Source of the DNA: Antedon mediterranea
Taxonomy: Eukaryota; Echinodermata; Crinoidea; Comatulida; Antedonidae
Direction of reading: 5' to 3'
DNA: 64,000 bases
Assembly: GCF_964355755.1 (NCBI RefSeq)
Contig: NC_092673.1
Location: 8,935,001-8,999,000 of the forward strand
The notes beneath the pieces are model-generated. The model did not search any database. It saw only the letters and a program-made list of their open reading frames with translations, and was not told where the DNA came from. The translations under genes and the position numbers were made by a program. Shown in pieces: positions 15,101 to 30,100 of this stretch (positions are counted from its first letter, which is position 1; the number at the start of each line of letters is the position of its first letter).

Positions 15101-18100
15101 TAGGCTGTATGTACCCTGTACAACAGCCACAGGATAGAATTTACCTCTGTTGCGCATATGAGTCCACAGAGGCCAACTGATACACTGCCTATTTTGACTG
15201 GGTCAAAGATTTAAGGCAGAAGGGGGAAATCTCAAAGGTCGCTCTTGTATCCCTGGGGCAGATCTAGGATTGCGTCCACCAATCAAATAACCAGAATAAA
15301 AAATCATTCAATTGTGAGAGCGCTAAAGCTGCACGATCGCGATATGAAACGTCACAAAACAAACATGAATATTCATTTAGTCAAATCCATATGGTGTGAT
15401 GTACGTACAAAAATCGCTGCCTGTCAGATCATTCATAAAAACGTGGTTTTGTAGTCGAGTCTCATGGAATATTCACAAAATGAAAATAAATGGACATTCT
15501 TTATGGTGCTAATATAGGTATATTCAGAAAAACCCGTTTTTTAGCACTTTAGTACATTTCTCAGATGAACAAGCACAAATGTGCGATACTCTGGGTACAG
15601 CAAAAGAAGCTGTAATGACGTCATAAGACCGGATGTAACGTCACATACACAGCAATAACGTTGCTCGGGTACAGCAGCAAAAGAAGCTGTAATGACGTCA
15701 TAAGACCGGATGTAACGTCACATCACACAGCAATAACGTCGCTACCAAATACGGCTATACGGTACCATCTTTGAGACGTGATATGACTGCATCCGGTTTG
15801 AAATTTAAAAATCCGGCTCTATAGCTTTGAGGACATGTCCCTGTATTATATTCATGCCAAATCCCAGCTCAATACTACAACAAATAAGGGAGGAGTAGTG
15901 CTTTATAAATCGCACTTTTTGCTTAATAGTGTCGGATGAAAGAAGAGGAGAAGATGAGCGAGTCCTAGACTTGGGTACCCCAAGTAAAAAGCACATATAA
16001 TGTACTTGCAACTATATCTTTGCGAAAGAAGACAATACCGGCTGCGGTCATTTGAAGTTTCCGCGCTAGATGATTATGATTGGTTGGATGTAGATTGTAA
16101 TGGACATTTTAAAAAATTGATCTGATAGAATGATAGAAGCAAGTTTTGAGTTAGTTATTCCTTATTTTTTTATAGAAATTGCTGTACGTGAATATGTAAA
16201 CGTGTCACGTGTCAGTTATTTGTTATTTTTACAAAAGTCTGTTCAGAATGAACTTCTGTTTGGCTGGTCCACTGCCCCATGGGTCTTCATTTAGGTAGTC
16301 AAGGCCCTGGGGGTAGTATGCCGCTCAATTGGGGTAAGAATTTTCAAGTACCTGGATGATTGGCTACTTTTTAGGTTTTGAGACAGAACATCATAGTTGT
16401 CTACGTTAATAAAAGGAATGTTTAATAGTCCCCCTCTTATGCGATCTTTGCCTCTGCGCTAGGATATTGGTCTTTGAGGCACTTTCCTGAATACAATAAT
16501 TTCTTCATTATCTATTCTTACTTTTTTCTGTTCTGATTTTGTCAGTTATGGATGCTTTGCCGTTTACAAGTACATTTTGAGATGGCCATGAACAAATGTG
16601 AGTTTGATGAAGCTGAAAAAATTATTATCAGTATGGCTTCTCTGAGCCCATCAGAAGCAATGTTCAGGTAAATATGCACAGTCGGATACAGCGGTTGCAA
16701 GTCTTGCAACCACTGTGTCCAAGTGTAAATCATTTTCTTTGGCGGAGCCTCCTTCTCCATATAATCTCAAAAGATGCCAGTTTGGTATTCCTAGAGTTAA
16801 AACCAAGTGTATTTTAAATCAACAATTGATAGTATTTCAATCATTGTTTGTGATGTGCATATAAACTAATGTGATTTTGATATTTTAATTTGTTGTAATT
16901 TGAAAGTTTTTATTGGTTTTATATATTTTTATAGGTTATTGTTACATTCTTGAATGAATAAAGTTGTATTCATATTTTTGTATACATACCAGATTTTTTT
17001 AATAGAAATCCATTTTTATACAGTTTCAAACTCATTTTTTTTTTCAAGAAAAGTGAGCTTACTAACCAGGAAAAGAGAAACAACAAAAGCATTTAGTTTG
17101 ATTTATGAAATAATTGAAAACTGCAAAATTGGCCGGGAAGACTTCTCGACTGAAATACATTCCAAGTAAGTACAATATACAGTATTTTTATTAGCATTTA
17201 CTTATTATGTAACATACCCGTGTAGTAAATATTTCATAGTGACAGAACTTGTCAAGTCAAAAAGTAAAGGCGAATTATGGCTAATTATTTCAAAACTATC
17301 ATCTTCATATTTAAATGTCATAGAAAAAATATATGAAATTTAACTCATGTTTTCCTTATATTTACTACAAAAGCCCTTATATTGTATCCAGTTTGTAGTC
17401 AAATTATTTTAAACATAAAATAAAAAGGTGTGTTTACGTGCAAAGAGGTAATTACTCGGAGCTGATCAGAATCATATCCGAGTTCTTCTTCTTCTTCTTC
17501 TTCGTATTAGGAGCCAACTTCATATGTGAAGACTCTGCTCCTCCAACTCTGTTTTGCTAGCTCTACTGTATTTGGTTGTGTATTATTATTCTATTTAGTT
17601 ATTCTTTTACAGAGAGAAACTGACTCCCTTATTTATTTATAATTATTATTAATTATTATTATTATTATTATTATTTTTTTTTTCCTTACTTCTTCTTTCA
17701 CTTTTCTTTCTCTCTTTTCTTCTTCTTTTCTTCCCTTTCCCTTATCTCTTTTTTTTAAGTTTTACTTATATAAATATATATACATATTAGTATGAATATA
17801 TATAATTATTTGATCTATCCTATCTATTATATAATTGTATTGTATTCAGACACCTTGTAAAGAGTAAAATATAGTAAACTGTACCCAACATTAAACACTA
17901 TGGAAGTCTACCGTCCGTGCCAACCGCTATCACTTTCCTGGGCCGCTACCTAGGAGGCAGAATAAAGTAGCTGGATACCCATTTACCCCACCTCAGCCAT
18001 CCAGTTGCCCAGCGAGCTGTCACCAAGACAGAGACCCCCAGAGAGTAAGTTGTGACAAGGGGTACCCTATTTAATTAAGTTTGGACAATATGGGTTTTGA

Positions 18101-21100
18101 GTTAGACTAACTCTCAGTGCCGTTCACTCTGATATAACTCGGTTTCCTGTGAATTAAACAAGAGAAATACAGTAATATGTTTTAACTCTATGCTCTATAC
18201 CATGGAGTAATTTCTCCATTATTTAACATTTGAAAAGCGCTTACTGTATATCAACCGTTTTTTATGCTTAACACTTGCACTATGATAGAGAAAAGAATGT
18301 GTAAACAAATATTTTAAATTTCACAATAGCACATTTTTGTAAAAACTTTCTTTTAAAAAGAAACGGATAAACTTGGAAAAAATGTGTAAATGTAACCTGA
18401 ATGTTATCTATTATTTTTTATTAGAACACTACTGTCACTTGCACAGCTATATTGTGCTAGCCATGAGTACACATCTGCATTACCTCACTTACTAGAATGC
18501 ATTGCTCTTTGTCAAGACCATTTCTTTCACCACACTGAAATAATGGCCAAGACACAGCTAGCACAAGTACAGGTAATATTATACATCATGTCTGATATTT
18601 TCAACACAGAGATTTCTTGATTCCAGGCACAATGTTATCATATTTATTTATTTTGTTTTTTAATTTGTCAATAATATAAATACATGCCGGTGTCTGCTAC
18701 AGGTAAAACAAAATCAAATTACTACAAAAGGTTTACCATAATGGGCTTATTTGACATAAACAGGGTCAATATTATTTATGTGGATAACTGCTTCAAGAAT
18801 TTATATTTATAGATTGTTTTGTTTACTTAATTTGTCTATTTTTTCCTGTTATAGCTTTGTCTAAAGATGCCACAACATTCGGTTCAACTACTTGATGAAA
18901 ATGTTTCAATGGTCCTAGGACAGGGTGCGTTACTGTATTTATGATATAATTAGCTTTATATTTAATTGGCATCATCAGCACACCATTGTACATATTAACA
19001 ACTTTTAATTTATATTATCTACACTAAAAACAAACTTTTTTACTACAATTGAAAGGGGATTCCAGGTTTAAAATTGCTATTGAAATATATAAAATATAAT
19101 TGTTTGTTTCTTGAACGGTAAAAGTGCCACTTATTATAAGAGCCTGGTGAAGCAGAATGAGGCTGTGAAGTGAAGCCAAAATTGTAAGTGCAGCTACGCC
19201 AATTTGACACCGTGTTTCAGAGTAGAAAATTACTAAAATGGTCAATCTTTCAACAATTCATACTCACTAACTATATAAAATACTTATAAAGTACTTATGT
19301 AAAATTACACTTTTCTGATGTAGTTTTAGTCATTCTTTCCATTTATCAAGTCAAAACTTTATGAAAATACATAAAAAATCTGTAAAATGAGATATGTTTG
19401 CATTTTCCGTTTAGCATTTCTCGCACTCGCTTAGGGAAGCCTTAAAAATCAATTAAGCGTAACATGTACATACATAGGCGTGGTGACATGACTATCCCCA
19501 TGCCTTGCATCTTCATGTGATGAGCAGATACAGTATACAATATAACAAACTGGTCGTGTCGCGTATGCTCGTCTTTAATCACAACATGCACGATGTATTT
19601 GATTTGAGGTCGACCATACTCGACCTACCGTAATTGTATGGATAATATTGCTTGAGTGACTGATATTGACTCTGTAATTTTCGTGTGGCAACACTCGCGT
19701 TTGGCGATAAATAAACAAAAATCATCTACTGGGTCTTGCGATGAAATTCTCACTCCATCACAAGACAACGCTTCATGCGCTGCGTGGAACTTGCTTGAAG
19801 AAATGAATCAACTAAACTATTTAAACTATGCATACATAGCGCCCTCATTTGTTATTAGTCCTCCCTAGATGCGATGAAAGACCGTTTGTGATTGGTTAAT
19901 ACTCACGGTAGTAGTTAGTTACGCACGACGCAGCGAACATCCGGTAAATTGGCTCGAAGAAGACAAATTATTTGGTCTACCTGATGATAATATTATTGTT
20001 AATGTAGGCTTATTGATGGAAATTCTTCTGTTAATTTAAACGACCTAGACCTAAGTGAATATTTTATTGCCAAGGAATTATTTAATTAGTAATTATCTGT
20101 ATATTATTCTTCGCAAGGCATGGTGAACGCAACGCCTAACTAGGCAGACTTATTACAATAAAAGGGAGGCCAGCTACACCCGACCCAGCAGTAGATATTC
20201 AACTTGTTGTTGGCGGCAATGTAATATAACAGATATCGCCTTTTATATTGGTAAAATATAAGATTTGACATCCCCGAGGGAATGATATTTTGTTCGATGG
20301 AATATATTTCCCTCTGGGATGTCAAATCTTATATTTAACCTCTAAGCAGGCAATATCTGTATAATACAGAACTAAAATGGTCAGCATACTATATACACAT
20401 AGTTTATTTTGTATCACATTTCTGTACATTTCTGTACATTTGTGGTTGTCACATAAATAGTGTTTGATTAATTCTGACAGGTTCCCTATCTGACAGAAGC
20501 AGTGCATTGTTTTTGTTGGCTAAGTGTATGGTTGCCAGTGTACCAAGTACAGATGTTGATGCAAGGAAAGCAGGTATTAATTGTACTTGTTATTAAGTAT
20601 ACGTTCTTGAAGTGTGGAGAAAAAATATGAATCAGATTTGGTCTTATGCCCAGTTTTAGGTGCAAAAGTGCAGTAATTTTGTCTAAAGATCGATTCATTT
20701 GGCTAAATAAAAAAATTGAACTATAGCCATTTTGTCAAACCGAACCATTAGTTAATACAGAATGACTTTATATATGGAACGCCGTTTACGCAACATTTCA
20801 ATGATATGAATTTTATGACGCGATATGTGAATGAAATGCATCGATATGAATTGAATGGCGCGATATATGAATGAAATGTTTTGAATTGAATGCTTTGAAT
20901 TGAATGTTTTGAATGAAATGTTTTGAATAAATTGTTTTGAATAAATTGTTTTGAATGAAATGTTTTTAATGAAATGTTTTGAATGAAATGTTTTGAATTA
21001 AATGTTTTAAATGAAATGTTTTGAATGAAATGTTTGAATTGAATTGAAAAGTCAAACTATTGGTGGCGTATGTCATTCCCGCTCGCGATTTTTTTCTCAA

Positions 21101-24100
21101 CCTCTTTAGGCCTAAGCGTGGGTACCCTCATCTCCTTTCCACATTTTATTCAAAACATTCAATTCAAAACATTTCATTCAAAACATTTCATTCAAAACAT
21201 TTCATTCAAAACATTTCATTCAAAACATTCAATTCAAAGCATTCAATTCAAAACATTTCATTCATATATCGCGCCATTCAATTCATATCGATGCATTTCA
21301 TTCACATATCGCGTCATAAAATTCATATCATCAAAATGTTGCGTAAACGGCGTTCCATATTTATAAGTAATGTTAACAAATTTCATTGGGTCGTAAATGT
21401 TCAAATAAGAAAGTTCAGACAGGCACAATGTGTCTTACTTTCTAAATTAACTTATTAGCAATTTCACATTATTTTGTTCAGCTCTTGGAACTTCTGTTGG
21501 GTTATTGAACTTGGCAGCTGATGGTTTTGTCAAGTTAGAAGCTGAATATAGAATGAAAGATATCATGTATTTACAGGTAAGATTGCATTGTGGTTATGAT
21601 TGCAGTGGGTGTAGTGTATGGATTTTTAACTGGCAGTGTATCTGAGCCTAACTTACTTACTCCCAGATTCGCCGAAATTTGCAGGTTTTTCGATTTTCCT
21701 CAATTTTTATTCAGATCCCTGCCTACCCGAAAAATTGGTTATTTCATCGAAAATCTTAACAATTTAGCCTAGAGATATTTCATCTAAAATCTTAAATTAG
21801 ACTACATTTTCCCAAAACAAACATGTTATTTCATAATGAACACTCCTAGCACTGTTTATAATGACGCCCAGTATTTATTAGGGCTTTGTTTCACCAATTA
21901 ACAGCCATCCATCAAATGCCAATCACACATGTGACATTGTATTATTGTTGTAATGATGTCACATGCAACAATGTGTGTCTATAGAGAGTGTTCACCCATG
22001 AGGTGTAAAAGGACTTTACTAAGTTTAAAAGGATGTTTTACATGCCAATGTCAGTGAAACACTTGTTTAAGTAGAGAAAAAGTCTACTTTATTAACAAAA
22101 TGATCATAGGCCTAGGTGGCTAGGCTATATCACACTGGGTGTGTAGAAAGCGACGACCTCGAATTGGACGACCCCAACAACCCGGGCGACCTCGAATCGG
22201 ACGACCTAGAATTGGACGACCCATAACACGCACCCATTGTTTATTACTGAACAGGCGGTAGGTAGGCCTACAGTAGGTTGGTATTGGATATCCCAGAAGA
22301 TGTACGCTCGAGATTGTATAACTTAATATTAGCTTATATAGCGCCCTCTATAAATTGTTACATTATTATAGCATGCCCTATATTGTTTACCCGCAATTTC
22401 ATTTTTTCAACTTTGGACCTCTGGTAATAATGTCTGAAGGGGATTCTGGGTTTAAAATTGCTTTTAAATATTGTTTATTTATTAAATAAAAAATATTACA
22501 ACAATATAGACATGTCAGAATGAAGAAGTAATCACGAGAAATTAAACAAATTAAATTTCATATTCATTTTAGGGTAAATTCATGGAAAGTCTGTTTTTCA
22601 GCAGCTTAGGGAAGCTCATTAATATTCATGAGATATTCACAAAATCAGTGGATTCCAAACTTGCGACGTCCTGTACGTTGTGTTTGTCAACTAATTTACA
22701 TCTCTCTCCCCAAACAACGACCACCCGATCATTGTGAAATATATTTTTGGTAGATTTTCTAAGCTAGGCCTAAAGTGTAATAATAACAGTAGTAGCATAT
22801 ATTTATTTGACATTTAATGAAATACAAAATTTAGTACAGATTACGGAGTCATAAATTATATACTATTTTTATACCACGAATAGTAAAGATCGTATTATCG
22901 GCTTCACGTACTAGCCTAAATCATTTTTTTTTCATGGGTGAGAGCCATTCTGACTAGGGATTCCATGCCACGATGGCTACGTTAAAACATGTCATTGGGG
23001 CCATCATGGGCCTAGCTAGCCTACTCTACTAAACGATTGGCCCATGAATAACAAAACTCAGTGGATTCCAAACCCATCCTATCAACCAAACTCGCTCCTA
23101 AACAATCTAAACCTAAAACATTCTACAAAATCGGCTGTAAATTATTGAGGCAAAACAAGGTCCGATCGCCGTCCACACGTATGGTGTCCCGATCGCCTAA
23201 GTAGGCCTAAAATAGGCTTAGTTTTTACTCTCCAAAAAAGCGGATACTGCATCAAGCAAGTAGGCCAGTTAGTAGGAAGGAGACCTAGCCGATCCGGCCC
23301 AGTTAAAAATTGAGCTAGCTAGTGTAGTAGACCCTATGCGAATTGATACTACCAGGCCTTTTACTATAGGCTACACTTGTTAAAATTAGCAATACTTATG
23401 TTTACAAATATTCCAACTCTCTCATTCGAGCTATATTATCTATACCATTCCGGTAGGTCGAGTCGACCTTCAATCAAATACTGTACATCGTTCATGTTGT
23501 GATTGTAGACTGGGTATACGCGACCCGACCAGTTTGGTATTGTATATTGTATCTGCTTATCACGTGACGATGCCAGGCATGGGCAGTGAGAGCATGTGTA
23601 TCGTCGTCTCGCTCAGCTATCTCCTCGCTCAGCAGGAATGTATACGTTACGCTTCATTGATTTTGAAGGCTTTCCCTAAGTCAGTGCGAAAATCGGCAAA
23701 CGTAAAGTGCAAACATATCTAATTTTTCACTGTTTTGATGAATTTTCATAGAAAATTGACTTTATAAATGGGAAGACCGACTAAAATTACATCAGATAAG
23801 TATAATTTTACAAAAGTAATTGATATGGTTAATGATAACGAGTCGTCGGAAGAATGAGCATTTCACGAATTTCTTATTCTGTAACACAGTGTCATATAGC
23901 TGTAGCTGCACTTGTAATCTGGCCTCATTTCACAGCCTTCGTTCTGCTTCACTGGGCGCTTATATAAATTAAAACTTTTACCGTTCAAGAGACAAACAAA
24001 TATATTTTACATTTTTTACTATTTATTTTAAACCCGGAACCCCCTTTTAATAGTTTCAGATTCAAATTCAATTAAAAAGACTTCACAACTGAAAGCACCC

Positions 24101-27100
24101 ATCATTTGCAGTTTCATTATTATTAACACTACATGCAATACATCTGTCAATACTATTAGTATTTGCAGAGTGTCAATATTGGGACAGATAGTTTCATGTT
24201 TGCCTTCTGTTCAAATAGGTACAGTATATGTTAAACTTGAGATTTTTAAATGTTTGCATTAAAAAAAAAAAACAGAGTGAGTAGATTAAAAAATAATATA
24301 AATGCCTAGATAACCAAATTAAGCCTGGTTGTAACCAGAATTATTTCCAATGGGACCCAGAAGTAAAAATTATTGTAAATATAAACCATGGTTCGAGGCT
24401 CACTCGCTCCATGGTTCTGGTGGTGGAACAAGTCTTCTCGGATAAGGACTATAAACCGTAGGTCAAATGTATGCATATTGCTCGTGTGCACTTTAAACAA
24501 CCTAGTACATCTTTCGAGACGAGAGGGGGTTACCCCGGTGTATTAGTTCACACACACTGTCGTGGACAGATGTAATGGCGCCGTAGTTGGCTGCCGATGA
24601 CACGATGTGACCCTTAGGGGAGAAGAATGTTGTTGAAAAGGTAACATCTAAGTCCACAGCGATCTTCATGAAATAATACCGTTCTGATCTTCATGAAATA
24701 ATACCTTCATACATAATACCTATGACCTTGACCGTGGAAACTGTATATGTATTCAAGCGTACATTAGTGTACACCTGTTTTGTACATGTTATGGTACGGA
24801 GAAAGTAATAGTTGGTGATGTAAATTTTCACCTAGAAAAAACTACAGATCGAAATACGAACGGTTTAATGATGCTTTAGATAACATCGCAAGCAATTAGT
24901 GTGCAAACCAACTCATCAACTCGGACACACTCTTGATGTTTTTGTGATAAATGAACATTCACCGTTGAATTACAACGTTAAAGTGATGGATTTAATCTCC
25001 GATCATGCTTTGATTACAGGAAAAATAAACATCCCAAAACCAAGTCGTACGTAAAAATCGATGAAGATACGTAAATACGGTAACATAGACATTGATATTT
25101 TCGATCTGATATTTCTAATTCGCCTTCGGAACTCTTTAATAATTGTCTTAATAATATCCTAAACAAACACGCTCCTGCTAAAGTAAAAACTGTAATTGAA
25201 AGATGCAAAGATGTTGGTACGGGAGTAAACTACGTGAAGCGAAAGCAGTCCTTCGAAAATCTGAACGAAGATGGCGGAAGACATATGTCATTGAAGATTT
25301 TGAAGTTTATCAACGCGGCCGTCATATTTACAATGAATTGCTCAAAAAAGCAAAAAAGGACTACTATAATGATAAAATCGTTGAATGTGGAAACAACTCT
25401 AAAATTATTCAAAACGTTATTAATGAATTACTACACCGAAATAAATGCGCTATTTTACCCAGTACGAAATCTGATATCGATCTTGCAAATTACTTCGTGT
25501 CATTCTTTCATCAAAAGACTGAATCTATACGCCGTTTCATCCCAGTCGCTGATCCTATGATTTGTGTTGTTATGCCTAAACCTTTGAATAGCTTTACTTC
25601 TTTCCGACCAGTCTGCAGTGAGGATGTCCGCAAAGTAATTGCAACCTCAGCATCAAAACATTGCGATTTAGATCCGCTCCCTACATGGCTTGCAAAGAAA
25701 ACTCTTGATTCTACATTACTGTTCATCACTAGGTTAATAAATCAGTCGCTTGATTACGGAATAAGTGAGCAAGTGGCCGAGCGGTTAAGACAGTGGAACC
25801 GTAATTACGTAGCCATAACATCGGCAGGGGTTCGAGGCTCACTCACTCCATGGTTCTGGTGGTGGAACGAGTCTTCTTGTATAAAGACTATAAACCGTAG
25901 GTCCAGTGTACACATCTAGCTTGTTTTCACTTTAAAGAACCTAGTACATCTTTCGAGACGAGTAGGAGGTTACCCCGGTGTATTAGTACATCACAGCCAC
26001 TGATCATAACTGGACCCTCTGGGAGACCAGTCTTTGACTAAAGAGGTTACCCAATATAAATATATATTTCAATCAATCATACAGCGAAAATCAGACCGTT
26101 TCTTACTGTCGAAGCGATGAAACAGGCAGTAATCTCATTGGTGTTATCAAGGCTTGATTACTGTAATGGGCTTCTTTATGGCCTGCCTGAGACTACAATC
26201 CGAAAATTACAACTTGTTCAAAACTCAGCATCATGTATCATATATATGCGCAGGAAGTGTGACCATGTTACTCCACTTTTGATCAAACTGCACTGGTTAC
26301 CAATAAAGAAACGCATAGAATACAAAATTCTGCTACTGACATATAAATGCCTTAATGGCCTTGCACCGGAGTACCTGAGCGAATTTCTACGCTACCAACA
26401 CAGCTATCATTCACTACGATCATCTAATGATAACACGTACCTAGATCACGCCTAAAAACGTACGATGATCGTGCGTTTAGTGTCTGCGCTCCATCTATAT
26501 GGAACACTCTTCCGATTAACATCAGGAAATCAAAATCTATAGACTTGTTTAAAAGGCATCTGAAATCATATTTATTTCAACAAATTTATGAGTGCTAGCG
26601 GTTCTGGCCTTAGAACTTATCTTTATGGAAAGTAGGCGCATTATAAATATGAATTGAATTGAAAAAGCGCTATATATCGCATTATATAAACATTAAATAC
26701 AAAAAATAGATGCAAAATGAAGATGACCATTAGATGTACATGTGTATGCAACTAATCTTTTTTCAACTTGGTTTTTATTTTTATAGCCAAAATGTTTTTT
26801 CTTGTTTCTATCTTCTGTTTCTTTCTTCTTCTTTCTGTAGAAACTGAAAGAATAAATTATTATTTGTACTAAAACATGTATAAACTAGAAAGCCACTCGG
26901 AGAGTGCATACCTCCGCCTACTGTAAAATTATTTTACATCAGATTTAGTCACCGTAAAGTGTGTGTCTTAATGCTGTGTGTGATTTAGGCTAATTTCACT
27001 ACAAGCATGTGTATGCAAGTTTGGTGTAAAGGTTATGTAACCCGCCTTTCAACTAACAATAGCTTCAGCCGACTAACTAATGAGTGAGTGGCCGAGCGGT

Positions 27101-30100
27101 TAAGACAGTGGAACCGTAATCACGTAGCCATAACATCGGCAGGGGTTCGAGGCTCACTCACTCCATGGTTCTGGTGGTAGAACGGGTCTTCTCGGATTAT
27201 AAACCGTAGGTCCAGTGTACACAACTTGCTCGTGTGCACTTTAAAGAATCTAGTACATCTTTTGAGACGAGTAGGGGGTTACCCCGGTGTATTAGTACAT
27301 CACAGCCACTGATCACCAACTGGGCCCTCTGGGAGATCAGTCTTTGACTGAAGAGGTCACCCAGTATAAAGATAAAACAAACAAACAATAGAACAGAAAC
27401 GCGAAAAACAAACGAGTGAATTTGAAAAGAAATAGGGCTTTTAAACAACTCGCATAAAAAAACTTGTACTAATTATGTTATACAATTACAAAATATAATT
27501 CTTGCCTATTGTACAAAAATGAAGTTTTTTGGACAAGTAGTTCTTGAGAAAATACAATTTTAGTTTACTTGTTATTTTAAGACTGCTCACCGGCTTTTGA
27601 AATTTCTGTCCTATCTTTTAACACTAGCAAGTCTGAAAATAATTTGCAAAAAAGTAGTCCAGAATTGGGACCGCGGTCTGGATTGCCTCCAAAATTTAAT
27701 GGAATAGTCCTTGACCACATATCTATCTGTATTTTCATTTTGGGAAAGATCTTTTAATTACTTTTTGAGTACTCCTGCTAACAAACAAACAAACAAACAC
27801 ACGTGATCGATTACAAAAACCTGCTTGGAGGAGGTAAATAAATCTTTATAGCCACTAGTGTTGCAAGAGTAAGAGTTATGCAATAAGTCTGCTTTTTCAA
27901 TTGTAAAACGATAATTTCAACCACTATTCAATTCAGAGTAAATAATCTTTACAGCCCTAATTGTGAAATCTTTGAACTTTATTTGAACCTAAATGGTTAT
28001 GCAAGAAGCTACCTCAAACACAATTAGGGTCTATTTCTATATTTTAATAGAAACGGTTTTTGAATTTGCTGGTAGTGATACAAATAATTAATGTTTAAAA
28101 GTTGAATGGCGACTGTTTTATTATTAATGAGGCAGAGCCAAGTTAAATAACAAATGAAATGAAATATTTTCTCTCATTCAATGAATACAAAACATTAATT
28201 TATAACACACCTACTGTGAATTATTTTGACAACATTGGCTTAGGCCTAAACTTTTTTTGTGCAGAAGGTAGGCAAGGCCTACTGTCAACCTTCCTTCTTA
28301 GCAATTTTCTATTATAAAATATGCAATATGTTTTTCTTACGCAATAAAAGGTTTGTTACAAAAAGCTGAACGTGCATTATGTGTGGCTGAATTTCAGTTT
28401 AACAAATTTATTTGCTGATTAAAACCCAAATCAGTTTGTGTTTAAACTAATTTTTTGAAGGATAGAGATAGAATAGAAAGATAGATATTAATTATGCACA
28501 TTGTTAACATTCGTAAAGGGGTTTATCTAAACATTCTGAGCCATCATTTGGCTCTTTAACTATTTATAAACTTAATCAGGTCAAACTCCAGACCAAAAAT
28601 AATTCTATGTACACAGTTTTCAATTAAATGAGATCAAATCAAATAAATGTGAACTTGACCTTATTTACAGATAACCGAGACAATAGGAAGGTATGTTGAC
28701 ATGACACGATTATTGCTGTCAAATGTATTATAGTTGGTAGATGGCAAATTCACTTTGTACTGAGCTACTTGAATGAAAAGTTCAAAATGTTGGCAAACTA
28801 TCAGCTACAATAGTAGTAATCAGCAGCATGTAAAATAATCACCATAGTAGTGCATGATGTATTCATGATCAGTGAGTAAATAGAATGAGTTAAGTCAATC
28901 ATATTAGGTTAACTGCATAGATTGACCAACTGATAATAAAATACTTTGTTCTACAGTTGGAAAGTTATCACGTTTCAGTGATAACTTTCAGACTAGTTCA
29001 ATATGTAACTTGCAGAGGGTTGAATTTTTTAGGAGATTGCAAGGATTCTATAAGTAATTTATAATTGCTAAAAAACAACCCTCAGTCAAAGGGGTGTGAA
29101 AGGAGTGAATACCTTTCCTAAAATAGATAAAGATCGAAAAAACTGTACAAAATGAATGCAATAACGCACCTGGGCCAGACATGATTCGCCCACGGATCCT
29201 TAATAATAACACTTAGTTGGGAAGCCAGAATGGTTTACGTGAACCCTCTAGCAAACTATGTTAACAATGTTTTTTTGCTTATATCAATACAAATCTATTT
29301 TTTGCTGTTTCTCTAAAAAAAATTGGGATGCTTGGTCAGTACAGCAGCCAAAAGTCAATATGGTCAAAGTTAAAACTGTGTGTAACTTGGTAACTACTAG
29401 GTGTATTGGAATATTTTTTGTGCCAAACTATTCAAAAGACCCATATTTCTATTCACTCTAATGGGAAACTTTTGCCAAAAGTGGACAGAAACCCCTTTTC
29501 TGACCACTGGTCAAGAAATTGGCCATATGAATATCTCATCTTGTGCCGGCTATATGGCAAAGGTCAAAATTAAGCGTTTATTGACAGTTTTATGATTTTT
29601 ATTACATTAGATCAAATATAAACATATACTTTGCGAGTAATTTGAGACGACAATTATCACTTTCTGACCAGTGGTTGATAAAACTCATATTATTACTCAT
29701 ATAACCACAAACGATCTCACTATTCTTTTACTGCATCGCTGTCGTAGCTCAACGGTCAACATCTCAAATCCAACATGTTATTATTGAATCCTCATATTGA
29801 ATCCTCATATCAATTCTAGTTATAATTGAACATTCAAAAAGTTCAGGGTTAGTGAGGATATTCTTTATTTATTTTTCTCTAGTGTTATTGTAAGTGTTCT
29901 TTTATACAACTGCATTGTCTGGTTTGCCAGTCTATCGGGAATGAACAAGGATAAATTTAAGAAAGTTATGAAACGAGCTGGCAGAGTAATTGGCTGCAAT
30001 GTAAAACACATCGATGATCATACTGACTATTTATAAGCATTTTGTCAAGATCATGAATAATACAAAACACCCTCTAAATCAGTATATTGTGTATCAAAGG

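Noticed and set aside
21060-21458. Frames rich in [14 protein letters not shown] repeats
   Set aside because: Translation of 14-bp repeats of the foldback element.
19052-24048. A single 5-kb transposon with 600-bp terminal inverted repeats
   Set aside because: Two ANAPC5 exons lie between the inverted copies, so these must be independent insertions or a local duplication.
25203-25919. 238-codon frame as a host gene
   Set aside because: It is LINE polymerase sequence that runs at its end into a SINE.
27082-27155. tRNA gene
   Set aside because: The head has A and B boxes but continues into a SINE body shared with two other copies, and the internal stems are imperfect.
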